Below are positions 1-8,600 of a DNA stretch of 64,000 nt, one piece after another (position 1 is the first letter of the stretch; each line of letters opens with the position of its first letter). The translations under genes were made by a program, and so were the position numbers. Source of the DNA: JBEBVQ01 sp964527735 (GTDB taxonomy: Bacteria; Bacteroidota; Bacteroidia; Chitinophagales; Chitinophagaceae); NCBI GenBank assembly GCA_964527735.1, contig CAZGPG010000004.1:1-64000 (forward strand). Reading direction: 5' to 3'. The notes under the pieces were generated by a model that did no database searches, was not told the DNA's origin, and saw only the letters and a list, made by a program, of their open reading frames with translations.

Positions 1-258
1 ACTGTGACTAAATTGTTTTACAATTTTCGTCCAGCATTTTAGGGGGCTGAGACAATTGTAAAGTTTTTTTTCGGCAAACTTTTTAGCTGCTTCTAATTTT
101 ACCGATCTGTTGAAGGCCAGATAAAGTATTTTACTTGTTGCAGGTCTTGTTTTGGCGTATTCAATTACGGTCGTAGTTTTCCCGGAACCGGCCACTGCGT
201 TAATTTTTATGTTTCCGGTCGAATTGATAATGTCTTTTTGTTCTTTTGTCCATTCCAT
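1..258 (-). CDS. UvrD/Rep-like superfamily 1 helicase, N-terminal part (cut by window edge)
   Basis: The frame is open from an ATG at 258 to the window edge (86 codons). It starts with a Q-motif-like segment and a Walker A motif, AVAGSGKTTT (residues 21-30), followed by motif Ia-like LYLAFNRSVKLEAAKKF. This order is typical of UvrD/PcrA-type ATP-dependent 3'-5' DNA helicases. After the Walker region the frame crosses a run of eight A residues, and the usual T-x-H-S-L motif is not recognisable, so a frameshift or truncation near the edge is possible. It lies 50 bases downstream of the Bro-N gene on the same strand, so the two could be cotranscribed. Confidence 0.6.
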   Translation of the reverse strand, partial: MEWTKEQKDIINSTGNIKINAVAGSGKTTTVIEYAKTRPATSKILYLAFNRSVKLEAAKKFAEKKLYNCLSPLKCWTKIVKQFSHS

Positions 259-308
259 ATTTCAAAGACGCGGTTGTTGAGCTGTCGTGCCAGCAACAAA
301 TTCATGGG

Positions 309-1145
309 TTATTTCTTCTTTCCTTTCTGCAATTCCTTCTTCTTTTCCGCTTCTGGTAAATAATTTTCCGGAGATACTATTTTTTCTCCTGTTTCTAACT
401 CCAACGCTTTTCTTGCATCTCCTGCAATTTTTCCACCTTGATTAGCTGCTTTTTTGTTTTCAACAAAACCTATGGGATTCTTCTTTTTTACTATTTCGGT
501 TGTGGATGCTTCGCCAAGCATGGAAAAAATAAGTTCAAGATCATTCATGTGATCTCGCAGATTTTGACTTTTCAGGCCTTTTACTTTTTTGTATTCGGAG
601 GGCGTCAATCCGAAAGTCGCTTTTGATATTTCTGCTGTGAGTATCGCGTATTCTTTCTGTTCTTTTACGCCCCTGTGCTTCCATTCTTCGGTAAGTTCTT
701 CACGAATCGCGATGCTGCGCATCCGTTTTTCAATCCAGTCGTCCGGGTAGCCTTTGAGCTTGTACAATTCTCTGGTCCGCTGTGTTGCCAGTTCGGGGTT
801 TTCAATTTCGTCCAGCCTGTCTGAGCCCACTTTTGCCAGCCACAGCTTAAACGGTTCTGCTTTTGGCGAAGGAATTGACTGTATGATGCGTAAAAGTCCC
901 TGTGCATGGGCGCATCCCATCTTTTGTCTGCCTCCCGGAGTTTCGACCGCAAGGGAGGGTACAAATTGTACCCACCCTTTGGCAAGCCCCTCGTCCCGTT
1001 GCCTCATTCGTTTGATATATTGTTTGGGGTCTTTGCTGTCCGTCAATATGGCTATAACATCTTCTACAACGAAATACCATTTTTCGTCCGCCTCATTCCA
1101 TACAGTTCTTATCTTTTTGTCTTCAAAGAGTTTAATATTGCTCAT
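309..1145 (-). CDS. Bro-N domain protein (phage antirepressor / DinD-like)
   Basis: This 278-residue protein starts MSNIKLFEDKKIRTVWNEAD and continues with the conserved Bro-N layout: a W-Y-F-V-V-E-D-V motif (about residues 22-30), an R-R-R-D-E-like loop, and LPxxTPGGRQKM-like and LLRIIQSIPSPKAEPFKLWLA segments ending near residue 108. Bro-N proteins are DNA-binding proteins of phages and DNA-damage islands (antirepressor, DinD). The C-terminal half is helical and charged, with a lysine-rich tail. Its partner or target cannot be told from sequence. The helicase start follows directly downstream. The 280 bases upstream (1146-1425) are AT-rich and show no gene. Confidence 0.8.
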   Translation of the reverse strand: MSNIKLFEDKKIRTVWNEADEKWYFVVEDVIAILTDSKDPKQYIKRMRQRDEGLAKGWVQFVPSLAVETPGGRQKMGCAHAQGLLRIIQSIPSPKAEPFKLWLAKVGSDRLDEIENPELATQRTRELYKLKGYPDDWIEKRMRSIAIREELTEEWKHRGVKEQKEYAILTAEISKATFGLTPSEYKKVKGLKSQNLRDHMNDLELIFSMLGEASTTEIVKKKNPIGFVENKKAANQGGKIAGDARKALELETGEKIVSPENYLPEAEKKKELQKGKKK

Positions 1146-1425
1146 ACTACAAAATTTAAATAATCATTTCTTAAATGCCTTGTCAATAACCAATTCCCCC
1201 TGCCATGCATAAATTTAACTCTGATTACAACCAACTAAAAGTTATTTGACCATTGAAATATAAATCTCTTTTCTTATTTAGAATACTGGATATTTAATTT
1301 TATAGATTATTAAATTACAATGCACTACATTACTCAAATATAGTATTATCCGTTTAATTTTACCCAAATTATTTTTCAAGTTCCTCTACTATTCCTTACT
1401 TTATCTTCGCCTGTAAAACACCCCA

Positions 1426-1782
1426 ATGACCAACACCATATTCCATCTCTCCACCTGCGACACCTGCCGACGCATCCTCAAAGAGATAAACGCGGCGCAA
1501 CATGATTTTGTACTGCAGGATATTAAAACAACCCCGCTCACACCCGAACAACTCGATACACTCAAAGAAATGGCAGGCAGCTACGAGGCGCTGTTCAGCA
1601 GACGCTCACAGCAATACAAAGCGCTCGGGCTGGCAGACCAACAACTCACCGAAAAAGATTACCGCCATTACCTGCTGCAACATTATACCTTCCTCAAACG
1701 TCCGGTCGCCGTCCTCAACGGAAGCATTTATATCGGGAATGATAAAAATACGGTGGACGATCTGAAACAGACATTGTGGTAA
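1426..1782 (+). CDS. ArsC/Spx-family thioredoxin-fold reductase
   Basis: The protein has 118 residues, the usual family length. Near the N-terminus it has STCDTCRR, a CxxC pair at residues 11 and 14, where glutaredoxin-linked arsenate reductases (ArsC) and Spx/YffB proteins carry their active cysteine. Toward the end it has the LKRPVAVLNGSIYIG segment, whose RP dipeptide is conserved in the family. ArsC reduces arsenate with glutathione and glutaredoxin, while Spx proteins bind RNA polymerase. No ars genes are nearby, so a general thiol role or an arsenate role are equally open. It is transcribed alone. Confidence 0.8.
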   Translation: MTNTIFHLSTCDTCRRILKEINAAQHDFVLQDIKTTPLTPEQLDTLKEMAGSYEALFSRRSQQYKALGLADQQLTEKDYRHYLLQHYTFLKRPVAVLNGSIYIGNDKNTVDDLKQTLW

Positions 1783-1966
1783 TAAGGCTGTTTTAAAAAC
1801 ATCAACTACCTCACATGAGAAATGTTGCGTGTGCCGCACACATCCACAAACTATTACAGGTTTTAAAATTTCCATGCTCCACAAATTTCATTTGTATGAA
1901 AAATATAAGAAATTAAACGTGAATCATTTGTGTGAGTTTCTTACCTTTATTCCTGATTAGTAATTG

Positions 1967-2226
1967 TTGCGATCCTTCGTAATTGTTTGAAGTGTAATCG
2001 CTTTGAATCTCGTCTTAGAAACCTAGGAAATTTCAGGAACACGAGAGGATAAGGCTGATTGCTACGCGTCATGCGCGAGCTCTCTTATCTGTGTTCCGGG
2101 CTACCTAGGGCCTCTACGACAGTTAAGTTGAGCTTCGCGCTTTTTTCATGCCCTGAGACATTCAAAAAACACGGCGCTCCACAGCAGGGTTCAACAGCGT
2201 ACCGCTTCGCCCGGTAAGGGTTGCAA
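1967..2226 (+). ncRNA. Predicted structured RNA or leader upstream of the HEPN gene
   Basis: This non-coding stretch folds by eye into nested stems. P1 pairs TTGCGATCC (1967-1975) with GGGTTGCAA (2218-2226). P2 pairs CGCTTTGAATC (1999-2009) with GGTTCAACAGCG (2188-2199) with one bulge. P3 is a long hairpin, 2012-2120, built from GTC(T)TAGA/TCTA(C)GAC, CCTAGG/CCTAGG, GGAACAC/GTGTTCC, GATAAG/CTTATC and a CGCG/CGCG cap. A small hairpin TACCG/CGGTA lies at 2200-2215. A T-run at 2141-2146 interrupts the 3' part. No family (6S, RNase P, tmRNA, SRP) was recognised from its conserved words. Strand is assumed from the downstream gene. Nothing else was seen in 1783-1966. Confidence 0.4.
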
Positions 2227-2243
2227 TTATTGTGTACCTGTGA

Positions 2244-3005
2244 ATGAACGGCATGATGAGACAGACAACACATCAGGACGACGCCCTGACATCAGTAATC
2301 CGGCAACTGCCGGCGATTATCCCCGCAGACAAGATCTTTCATAAAAAGGATCGTCTCTATATCGCCATCGGCGAACAGGCGGCCCGCGGATTGCAGCAGT
2401 ACAAAGCGATCCTCGAAGCGTCGGACTGGAACTCCGGGACATACCGGTATGCGCTATACAGCATCGCCGATATCCGCCAGGGGCTTGAGACCGGGAGCTT
2501 CTTTTATACAACGGTATTTGTACCGGAATACATGGTATATGATAGCGGTCAGTCGGCACTGCCGGAAGCATTGCCCCGTCGTTTGCAACGCATCCGTAAC
2601 CAGAGCGAAGCGGAATTTAGATTTGGCTACCGGCGTTCCGTGCAGTACATCGAAGGCGCACGTGATTTCCTGTCGCGGCACGATGCAGAGTCGGCAGCAT
2701 TTATGCTGCATCAGTCAGTAGAGTTGTTGCTACGCGGACTGGTGCTGGCCATGTCGGGCAAAGAATTAAAAAGCCATCTGCTGGGCGAACTGCTGCTGCA
2801 TACATCCAGATACATGCCCGGGATGCATGAGCTTTTCCACACCGGTCTGAAGAAACTGGAGCAGGCGTATAGCTGCGGTCGCTATTCGCGGCATTATCAT
2901 ATTCCGGAGCAGGAGGTATCGGGATACGTGCCTCTTATCGCGGCATTACAGCAGGAGGTAAGGGCATTTTTTGAGGATAATATGGCCACTTACGAAGGTG
3001 GGTAA
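2244..3005 (+). CDS. HEPN-domain protein with putative RNase motif
   Basis: The protein has 253 residues. The C-terminal half has the helical HEPN pattern: ARDFLSRHDAESAAFMLHQS (about 139-158), VELLLRGLVLAMSGKE, then a helix with R213-YSRHY-H219, which fits the R-x4-6-H catalytic motif of HEPN ribonucleases. The N-terminal half is of unknown fold and lacks the GSxARG motif of MNT nucleotidyltransferases, so this is not a plain MNT/HEPN toxin pair fused in one chain. Several ATGs stand close together at the start (2244, 2253, 2256). It begins 17 bases after the last stem of the predicted RNA, so that RNA may be its leader or a partner. Function is not established. Confidence 0.65.
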   Translation: MNGMMRQTTHQDDALTSVIRQLPAIIPADKIFHKKDRLYIAIGEQAARGLQQYKAILEASDWNSGTYRYALYSIADIRQGLETGSFFYTTVFVPEYMVYDSGQSALPEALPRRLQRIRNQSEAEFRFGYRRSVQYIEGARDFLSRHDAESAAFMLHQSVELLLRGLVLAMSGKELKSHLLGELLLHTSRYMPGMHELFHTGLKKLEQAYSCGRYSRHYHIPEQEVSGYVPLIAALQQEVRAFFEDNMATYEGG

Positions 3006-3042
3006 TGTATGACAGGCTGACAGTTTTAGAGGCTCGGGTAAA

Positions 3043-3167
3043 CACAGGCTTGTGCCCGTCAAACGACAAGCTTGTCGTGAGGAAAAATGTAGTTACATTT
3101 TCCGGAAAACATAGTTATGTTTTGGGAGAAACATGCTTATGTTTTTTGTAAAACGTAAGCATGTTTT
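3043..3167. repeat. Array of six palindromes with exact 22-bp centre spacing
   Basis: Six short inverted repeats stand in a row between the convergent HEPN and old-yellow-enzyme genes. Their centres are at 3048.5, 3070.5, 3092.5, 3114.5, 3136.5 and 3158.5, exactly 22 bases apart. Examples are ACGACAAGCTTGTCGT (3063-3078), AAAATGTA-GT-TACATTTT (3084-3101) and AAAACATA-GT-TATGTTTT (3106-3123). The units differ in sequence but keep their symmetry, and unit 5 (3129-3145) is also nearly the reverse complement of unit 6 (3150-3166). A further palindrome, AATTGAT-T-ATCAATT, lies at 3184-3198 and a GGAAC/GTTCC stem near 3266-3282. Confidence 0.85.
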
Positions 3168-3291
3168 TGAAGACACTTACGGAAATTGATTATCAATTAC
3201 TTAAAGGAAATTATTTTAAAAATTCCAGTCTTTTGTTAGCAACCGGATTTTCATGCCAAACTGGCGGAACACAATGCGTTCCCTTATCGCC

Positions 3292-4359
3292 CTAAGCCCA
3301 TTTCCCACGCTCATACTGCTTCGGCCAGGGAACATCCACACCCAGCTCCGACGCAGCACGCAACGGGAAATGCGGATCGCGCAACATCTGCCGTGCCATG
3401 AATACCAGATCGGCCTGTCCGCTTGAGATGATCTCCTCCGCCTGCCGGGCAGTAGTGATCAACCCCACAGCACCACTCATCATACCACTTTCTTTTTTTA
3501 CCTTCTCTGCCAGAAATACCTGGTAGAGCGGCTCAACAGGGATATGTATCTTAGGGGCTATCGCTCCCGAAGAGCAATCCATCAGATCAACGCCGAGCGG
3601 CTGAAGGATTTTGGCCAGGGTCACCGAATCATCAGGCGTCCAGCCATCTGCCGTCCAGTCTGTGGCGGAAATACGCACAAACAGCGGCTTATCTGCCGGC
3701 CATACATTGCGTACCGCTGTTACGATCTCACACAACAGCCGCACCCTGTTTTCAAAAGTACCGCCGTACTGATCTGTGCGTTTATTGGTGAGCGGCGAAA
3801 GGAACTGATGAATAAGATATCCATGTGCCGCATGAATTTCCACTACATCAAAACCTGCAGTCAGACTTCTTTCCGCAGCAGTTACAAAGGCATGGATCAC
3901 CTGTTGGATTGCCGCGTCATCCATCGCAGCCGGTACACGATCCTGTTCATAAAAGGGCAAAGCTGATGGAGCAACCGTCTGCCAACCGCCCTCATCCAAA
4001 GGCACTTGTCCCCTGCCTTTCCATAACGCATAAGTGCTGGCCTTGCGCCCGGCGTGCGCCAGTTGTATCCCGGCAGCAGCGCCCTGGCTGTGCATGAAGT
4101 CCACGATACGCTTGAGCGGCGCTACCTGCTCCTCATTCCAAAGCCCCATATCATCGGGAGATATCCGGCCTTCGGGGAGGACTGCCGTCGCTTCAACGAC
4201 CACCAGACCCGCGCCGCCTCTTGCGAAGCTGCCCAGGTGCACCAGATGCCAGTCGGTAGCAACGCCATCAACAGAGGAATACTGGCACATCGGAGAAACA
4301 ACAAAACGGTTGCGAAGCGTCACATCACGGATCTGTAAAGGGCTAAAAAGTGCAGACAT
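3292..4359 (-). CDS. namA: Old yellow enzyme, YqjM/NamA type
   Basis: This 355-residue FMN-dependent oxidoreductase reduces activated C=C bonds with NADPH. The N-terminus FSPLQIRDVTLRNRFVVSPM, with Cys25 in SPMCQY, is the pattern of the thermophilic-like OYE subclass, in which this cysteine tunes the flavin. IHAAHGYLIHQFLSPLTNKR holds the two substrate-binding histidines (176 and 179) and the family signature. A late FMN-phosphate-binding region reads QADLVFMARQMLRDPHFP. Length is normal for the family. It stands alone and is convergent to the HEPN gene. Confidence 0.92.
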   Translation of the reverse strand: MSALFSPLQIRDVTLRNRFVVSPMCQYSSVDGVATDWHLVHLGSFARGGAGLVVVEATAVLPEGRISPDDMGLWNEEQVAPLKRIVDFMHSQGAAAGIQLAHAGRKASTYALWKGRGQVPLDEGGWQTVAPSALPFYEQDRVPAAMDDAAIQQVIHAFVTAAERSLTAGFDVVEIHAAHGYLIHQFLSPLTNKRTDQYGGTFENRVRLLCEIVTAVRNVWPADKPLFVRISATDWTADGWTPDDSVTLAKILQPLGVDLMDCSSGAIAPKIHIPVEPLYQVFLAEKVKKESGMMSGAVGLITTARQAEEIISSGQADLVFMARQMLRDPHFPLRAASELGVDVPWPKQYERGKWA

Positions 4360-4463
4360 CAGTTAGATAGATTGGTGCACAAAAATAACGCGGAATCCTG
4401 TAAAGCCTGATCAGTTGTATTTATAGTGCCATGCTGCCCTGATATTTTGTTAATTTCGCCGCC

Positions 4464-5630
4464 ATGCTACGGCGTTTCAACATCAGTACATTCAGGGACT
4501 TCTTCAGATCCGGCTCTTCGGGCGGCATTCTTTTATTCGCTTGCGTGATTGCTTCTATCCTGATTGCCAATTCATCTTCGGGAGATACTTTTAATGCCCT
4601 GCTGCAATATGAAACCGGCGTACACACCGGTAATATTCATTTGCGGTATGCTCTGCTGACCTGGATCAATGACGGGTTGATGGCAATATTCTTCCTGATG
4701 GTCGGGCTTGAAATAAAAAGGTCGCTGGTCATCGGGGAATTGTCGTCCGTAAAAAAAGCCGTACTGCCTGTTTTTGCAGCGCTGGGCGGTGTGCTGTTCC
4801 CGGCAATCATTTACTCGATCATCAACTATAACACACCTACTGCACACGGCTGGGGCATCCCCATGGCCACAGATATTGCATTTGCGCTGGCTGCTATTAA
4901 TCTGTTGGGTAAAAAAGTGCCGGCCTCCCTGAAAATATTTCTTGCAGCGCTGGCCATTATAGACGACCTGATGGCCATCCTGGTGATCGCGCTGTTCTAT
5001 TCCTCAGGCTTACACCTTACTTACCTTCTGTACGCAGCAGGATTCTTTATCCTGCAACTGATCTTTAACCGCATAGGCGTACGGTCTCTGCTCCTATACA
5101 TAGTACCGGGTATATTTATGTGGTACTTCATTCACCATTCGGGCATACATGCTACCATTGCCGGCGTACTTACGGCCATGGCGCTCCCGCTTACGACACG
5201 AAACGGAGCTGCTCCCCTGGAACGGCTGGAACATCTACTGATCAAACCTGTAAACTTCCTCATCATCCCGCTCTTTGCGCTGGCCAATACCAACATCCGG
5301 TTTGAGCCGGGCATGGCAGAAGGAATATACACACCATTGGGCGCCGGTATCATCCTCGGATTATTTATCGGTAAACCGCTGGGCATTACGCTGTTCTCAT
5401 GGCTCTCTGTAAAAAGCGGGCTGTGCCGGCTGCCCGAAGGCGCCAACTGGAAGCATATTGCCGGTGTGGGCATATTGGGCGGGATCGGATTCACCATGTC
5501 GATCTTCATTGCCTTGCTGTCTTTTTCGGATCCGTCGTGGCTGCCCGTGGCTAAATTTTCCGTGCTCACAGGCTCCCTGCTATCCGGCGTATGCGGCTGC
5601 ATAGTACTGCGCAGCATCTATAAAAAGTAA
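4464..5630 (+). CDS. nhaA: Na+/H+ antiporter NhaA
   Basis: This 388-residue inner-membrane protein has about 11-12 hydrophobic segments and exchanges internal Na+ for external H+. The family motifs are intact: WINDGLMAIFFLMVGLEIKR (about 67-86), GIPMATDIAFALAAI (Asp137) and ALAIIDDLMAIL (Asp167-Asp168, matching the ion-binding pair Asp163-Asp164 of E. coli NhaA). The C-terminal GVGILGGIGFTMSIFIALL is also typical. Its stop lies five bases from the stop of the convergent sbcC, leaving almost no room for a terminator. Confidence 0.95.
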   Translation: MLRRFNISTFRDFFRSGSSGGILLFACVIASILIANSSSGDTFNALLQYETGVHTGNIHLRYALLTWINDGLMAIFFLMVGLEIKRSLVIGELSSVKKAVLPVFAALGGVLFPAIIYSIINYNTPTAHGWGIPMATDIAFALAAINLLGKKVPASLKIFLAALAIIDDLMAILVIALFYSSGLHLTYLLYAAGFFILQLIFNRIGVRSLLLYIVPGIFMWYFIHHSGIHATIAGVLTAMALPLTTRNGAAPLERLEHLLIKPVNFLIIPLFALANTNIRFEPGMAEGIYTPLGAGIILGLFIGKPLGITLFSWLSVKSGLCRLPEGANWKHIAGVGILGGIGFTMSIFIALLSFSDPSWLPVAKFSVLTGSLLSGVCGCIVLRSIYKK

Positions 5631-5635
5631 ATCCG

Positions 5636-8600
5636 CTACCCTCCTGCCACTACAGCGCCGAACTCCATCATCTGCAGCCGGCTGACGCCGCCGGATAATT
5701 TTTCTACATGGATCTGTGCGCCGATACGCTCCTTCAGCGCATCCACATGAGAAATAATGCCGATCAGCTTGCCGTCTGCACGCAGGTTCTCCAGCGCGTC
5801 AATGGCGACTTCCAGCGTTTCGGAATCGAGGGTACCGAAGCCTTCATCAATAAACAGGCTGTCTATCTGTATGCGGTTGCTTGCCAGATCAGACAAACCC
5901 AACGCCAATGCCAGGCTTACCAAAAAACTTTCTCCCCCGGACAAAGTAGAAACCGGGCGGACCGTATCTGCCTGCCATGCATCGGATATCTCCAGCTCCA
6001 GGCTGTTGCCGGGTTGCTTCATCAGCCGGTACCGTTTGCTGAATGCAGCTAACCTTATATTCGCCAGTTGCACAAGGCGCGCCAATGTTACGCCCTGCGC
6101 AAACCGCTTGAATTTATCGCCGTCCGCCGAACCGATCATATCATTCAGCCGCCGCCAGCGCCGGTACTCCTGCTCCTGCACTGTCACTGCTTCCTGTATT
6201 TCCCGGTGGCGCAGCATCGCAGCTTCGTTTTGCGCCAGTAATGTGCGGATGCTGCCGACCTGCTGATTCAATGCCCGCAGAGACATCTCTGTCTCTCCGA
6301 TCAATACCTCCAGTGCTGCAACCGTTTGTTGCGTAAGGTTCCGCGCCGTTTCCCCGGCCAGTGTTTTCTGCGCCTGTGTCAGGCTTTGGCTGATCTCTGT
6401 GGCACGCCGGTTCAGGTAACGCTCGGTTTCTTCCAGCTTGCCGGCTACATCTCCCGGAAGGATAGACGCTGATAAAACCTCAAGGGAAGCAAAGCCGGCA
6501 TGGTGGGCAGCATCAGACAATTCACCGGCGAGCGCACCGGTTTCCTGTTCCAACACCCCGGATTTATCGCCAACTGCAATCAATTCTTTTTTTGACTGGG
6601 TTAATGCAACCACCGCCTGATCCAACTGCACCCGCAATGCCTCCAATGTCCCGGCGGCTTCCGTAACCTGTCCCCGGATGCGTTGCTGTTCGGTTTCCGG
6701 AATTTTAGCTCCAAACAAAGCCATGCGTTCTTTCTGCAATTGTGCCAAAGCGGTTTCAACTTTTTCGTGCGCTGATGTAAGGCCGGCCAGTTCTGCCGCC
6801 ACGGACTTTCTTTTGTTTTCCGTATGGGTGATGTCCTTGTCAAGGAGTTCAAGCTTTCGCTGGATGGCAGTCAAATCCTGTTGCTTTCCCGCAAAAGCAT
6901 CTTTCCGCCGCTGCAGTTCCGTTTCGGTTTCCGTATGCGTACCGGGGTTGTATGTGATCTGTAACGCGCTCAAGCGTTCCTGCAATTTTTTCTCCGAAGC
7001 GGATGCCTGCGCCTGCCATTCCTGCGCTTCCCGCTCTGCCTGTGCGATCCGCTCTGTTGTAGTATGTAATATAGCGGCACAGGTTTCTTTTTTACCGGTC
7101 AGTTCTCTTTCCTGCAGACGTAAGGCATGTAATGTATCCTCCAGTCCTTTTATTGCTTCATCAGCAAGCTGCATTTTCCCGGTCAGTGCCTGATGGGCCG
7201 TCATCTCCTGCAGCTTTTTGGCAGTAAGCCGTTCCAGCAATGCAACATCCTGTACATCCAGCGGGGCAGGCAGCTTCTGATTATTATCCCGGAAACGTTC
7301 CATACCGGCATCAATCTCCCGTTTCGTTCCCTCCAGCGAGCCCTGCAGGGCATCTATCGCTGCCGACAGCCGGGCAATTTCCGTATCCGAAGCTGCCGCA
7401 TCCTTCCGGAGCGCTTCTACCTGTGTTTTCTGCGCCTGAAGCTTTTGTCCGTTTTCATCAAAATGAAAAGAATGGTATTCCGCGATATACGGATGCTCCG
7501 CAGATCCACACAACGGGCAGGCTTCGCCTTCGGATAAATGCTGACGCACCGACTCATAACCGGCAATCAGCCTGTCTTTGTTCACAATCTCCTGATACGC
7601 TTCCAGTAATTGTACTCCGGCAGTAAGCTGTTGATGTAATATGGTACCGGCTTGTTTTTTCTGATCCAGTATTTTCTTTTTCATCGTCAGCTCATTCGTC
7701 ATATCCTGTACCTGCTGTTGATGACCGGCAATACGCACTGCCAGCTCGTACTGCTTTTCACACAGGAAAGATTGTTCCTGCAATGCCGTTGTCTGAGCCC
7801 GGATTGCTGCAATATCTTTCCCGTCCAATAGTCCGTTCCTGTATTGATTCTTCACAGACAGCTCCTGTTCTTTCGCCTTGCGTACAGCCTCCTGATGTTG
7901 TATCTGCTGTTCTATACCGGTCAGCTCCTCCTGTGTCGCTGACAGTTTTTGACGCGCCTCAGTGCACACCGTTTCAATACGATCCAGCCGCGCCCGTATC
8001 TCGAGGAGCTGTGCCATTGCATTTTTATACTCCGGCAGGAAAGCGCCGATCTGTTCATCCGCCTGATGCCGCTCCAGCCAGGCGTTGGTTTCAGCCAGCA
8101 GACGTTGATTTTGTTCGTGCTCTATCTGAAGCCCCGACAGCCGCCCTGCTTCCTGGTTCAGGGTATCCCGCAGCATTTGTTCCTGCTTATGTAAACGGTC
8201 GTATTCAACAGCGCTGTGGCTGATGCGGGTATCCAGCGGCAACACCCGGGCAATAACTCCTTCGAGTATTACCTGTTCCTTTTGCAGGTTATCCAGGTGT
8301 GTTGATGCTGCCGTTCTTTGCTGCGACAAGGCCGCGGTCAATGCGGTCTGGTGCGGTATAGCGGCTTCGAGCGCCGCTATTTCCTTCCGGTAGCTGTCCA
8401 ACTGCTGTTGTTTCATCTTCAATTCCGTAAGCTTTCCCTGGAAGGGAAGCGCCTGCCGGTGCCGGTGAAGAAGATTGAGCGCCTGCTGTTGTTCCTGTTT
8501 TTCAATTTTAAATTGTTCCTCTTCTGCCTGCCATCGGGTAATTGCTGCACGCAGTTCCGCAATACGCTCCAGCCATTGCTTTTCACCGGCAAGACGATTG

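Noticed and set aside
1146..1425. Possible small gene or RNA in the AT-rich gap
   Set aside because: No open frame of note and no convincing hairpin; treated as plain intergenic DNA.
1967..2226. Assignment of the RNA to 6S, tmRNA, RNase P or SRP
   Set aside because: None of the conserved words of these families were found, so only a generic structured RNA is reported.
2085..2273. 62-codon minus-strand frame across the predicted RNA
   Set aside because: No protein-like features; the base-paired architecture explains the region better.
3043..3167. Simple bidirectional terminator explanation for the palindrome array
   Set aside because: One hairpin would suffice; six units with exact phase are not explained by termination alone, although termination may be a side effect.
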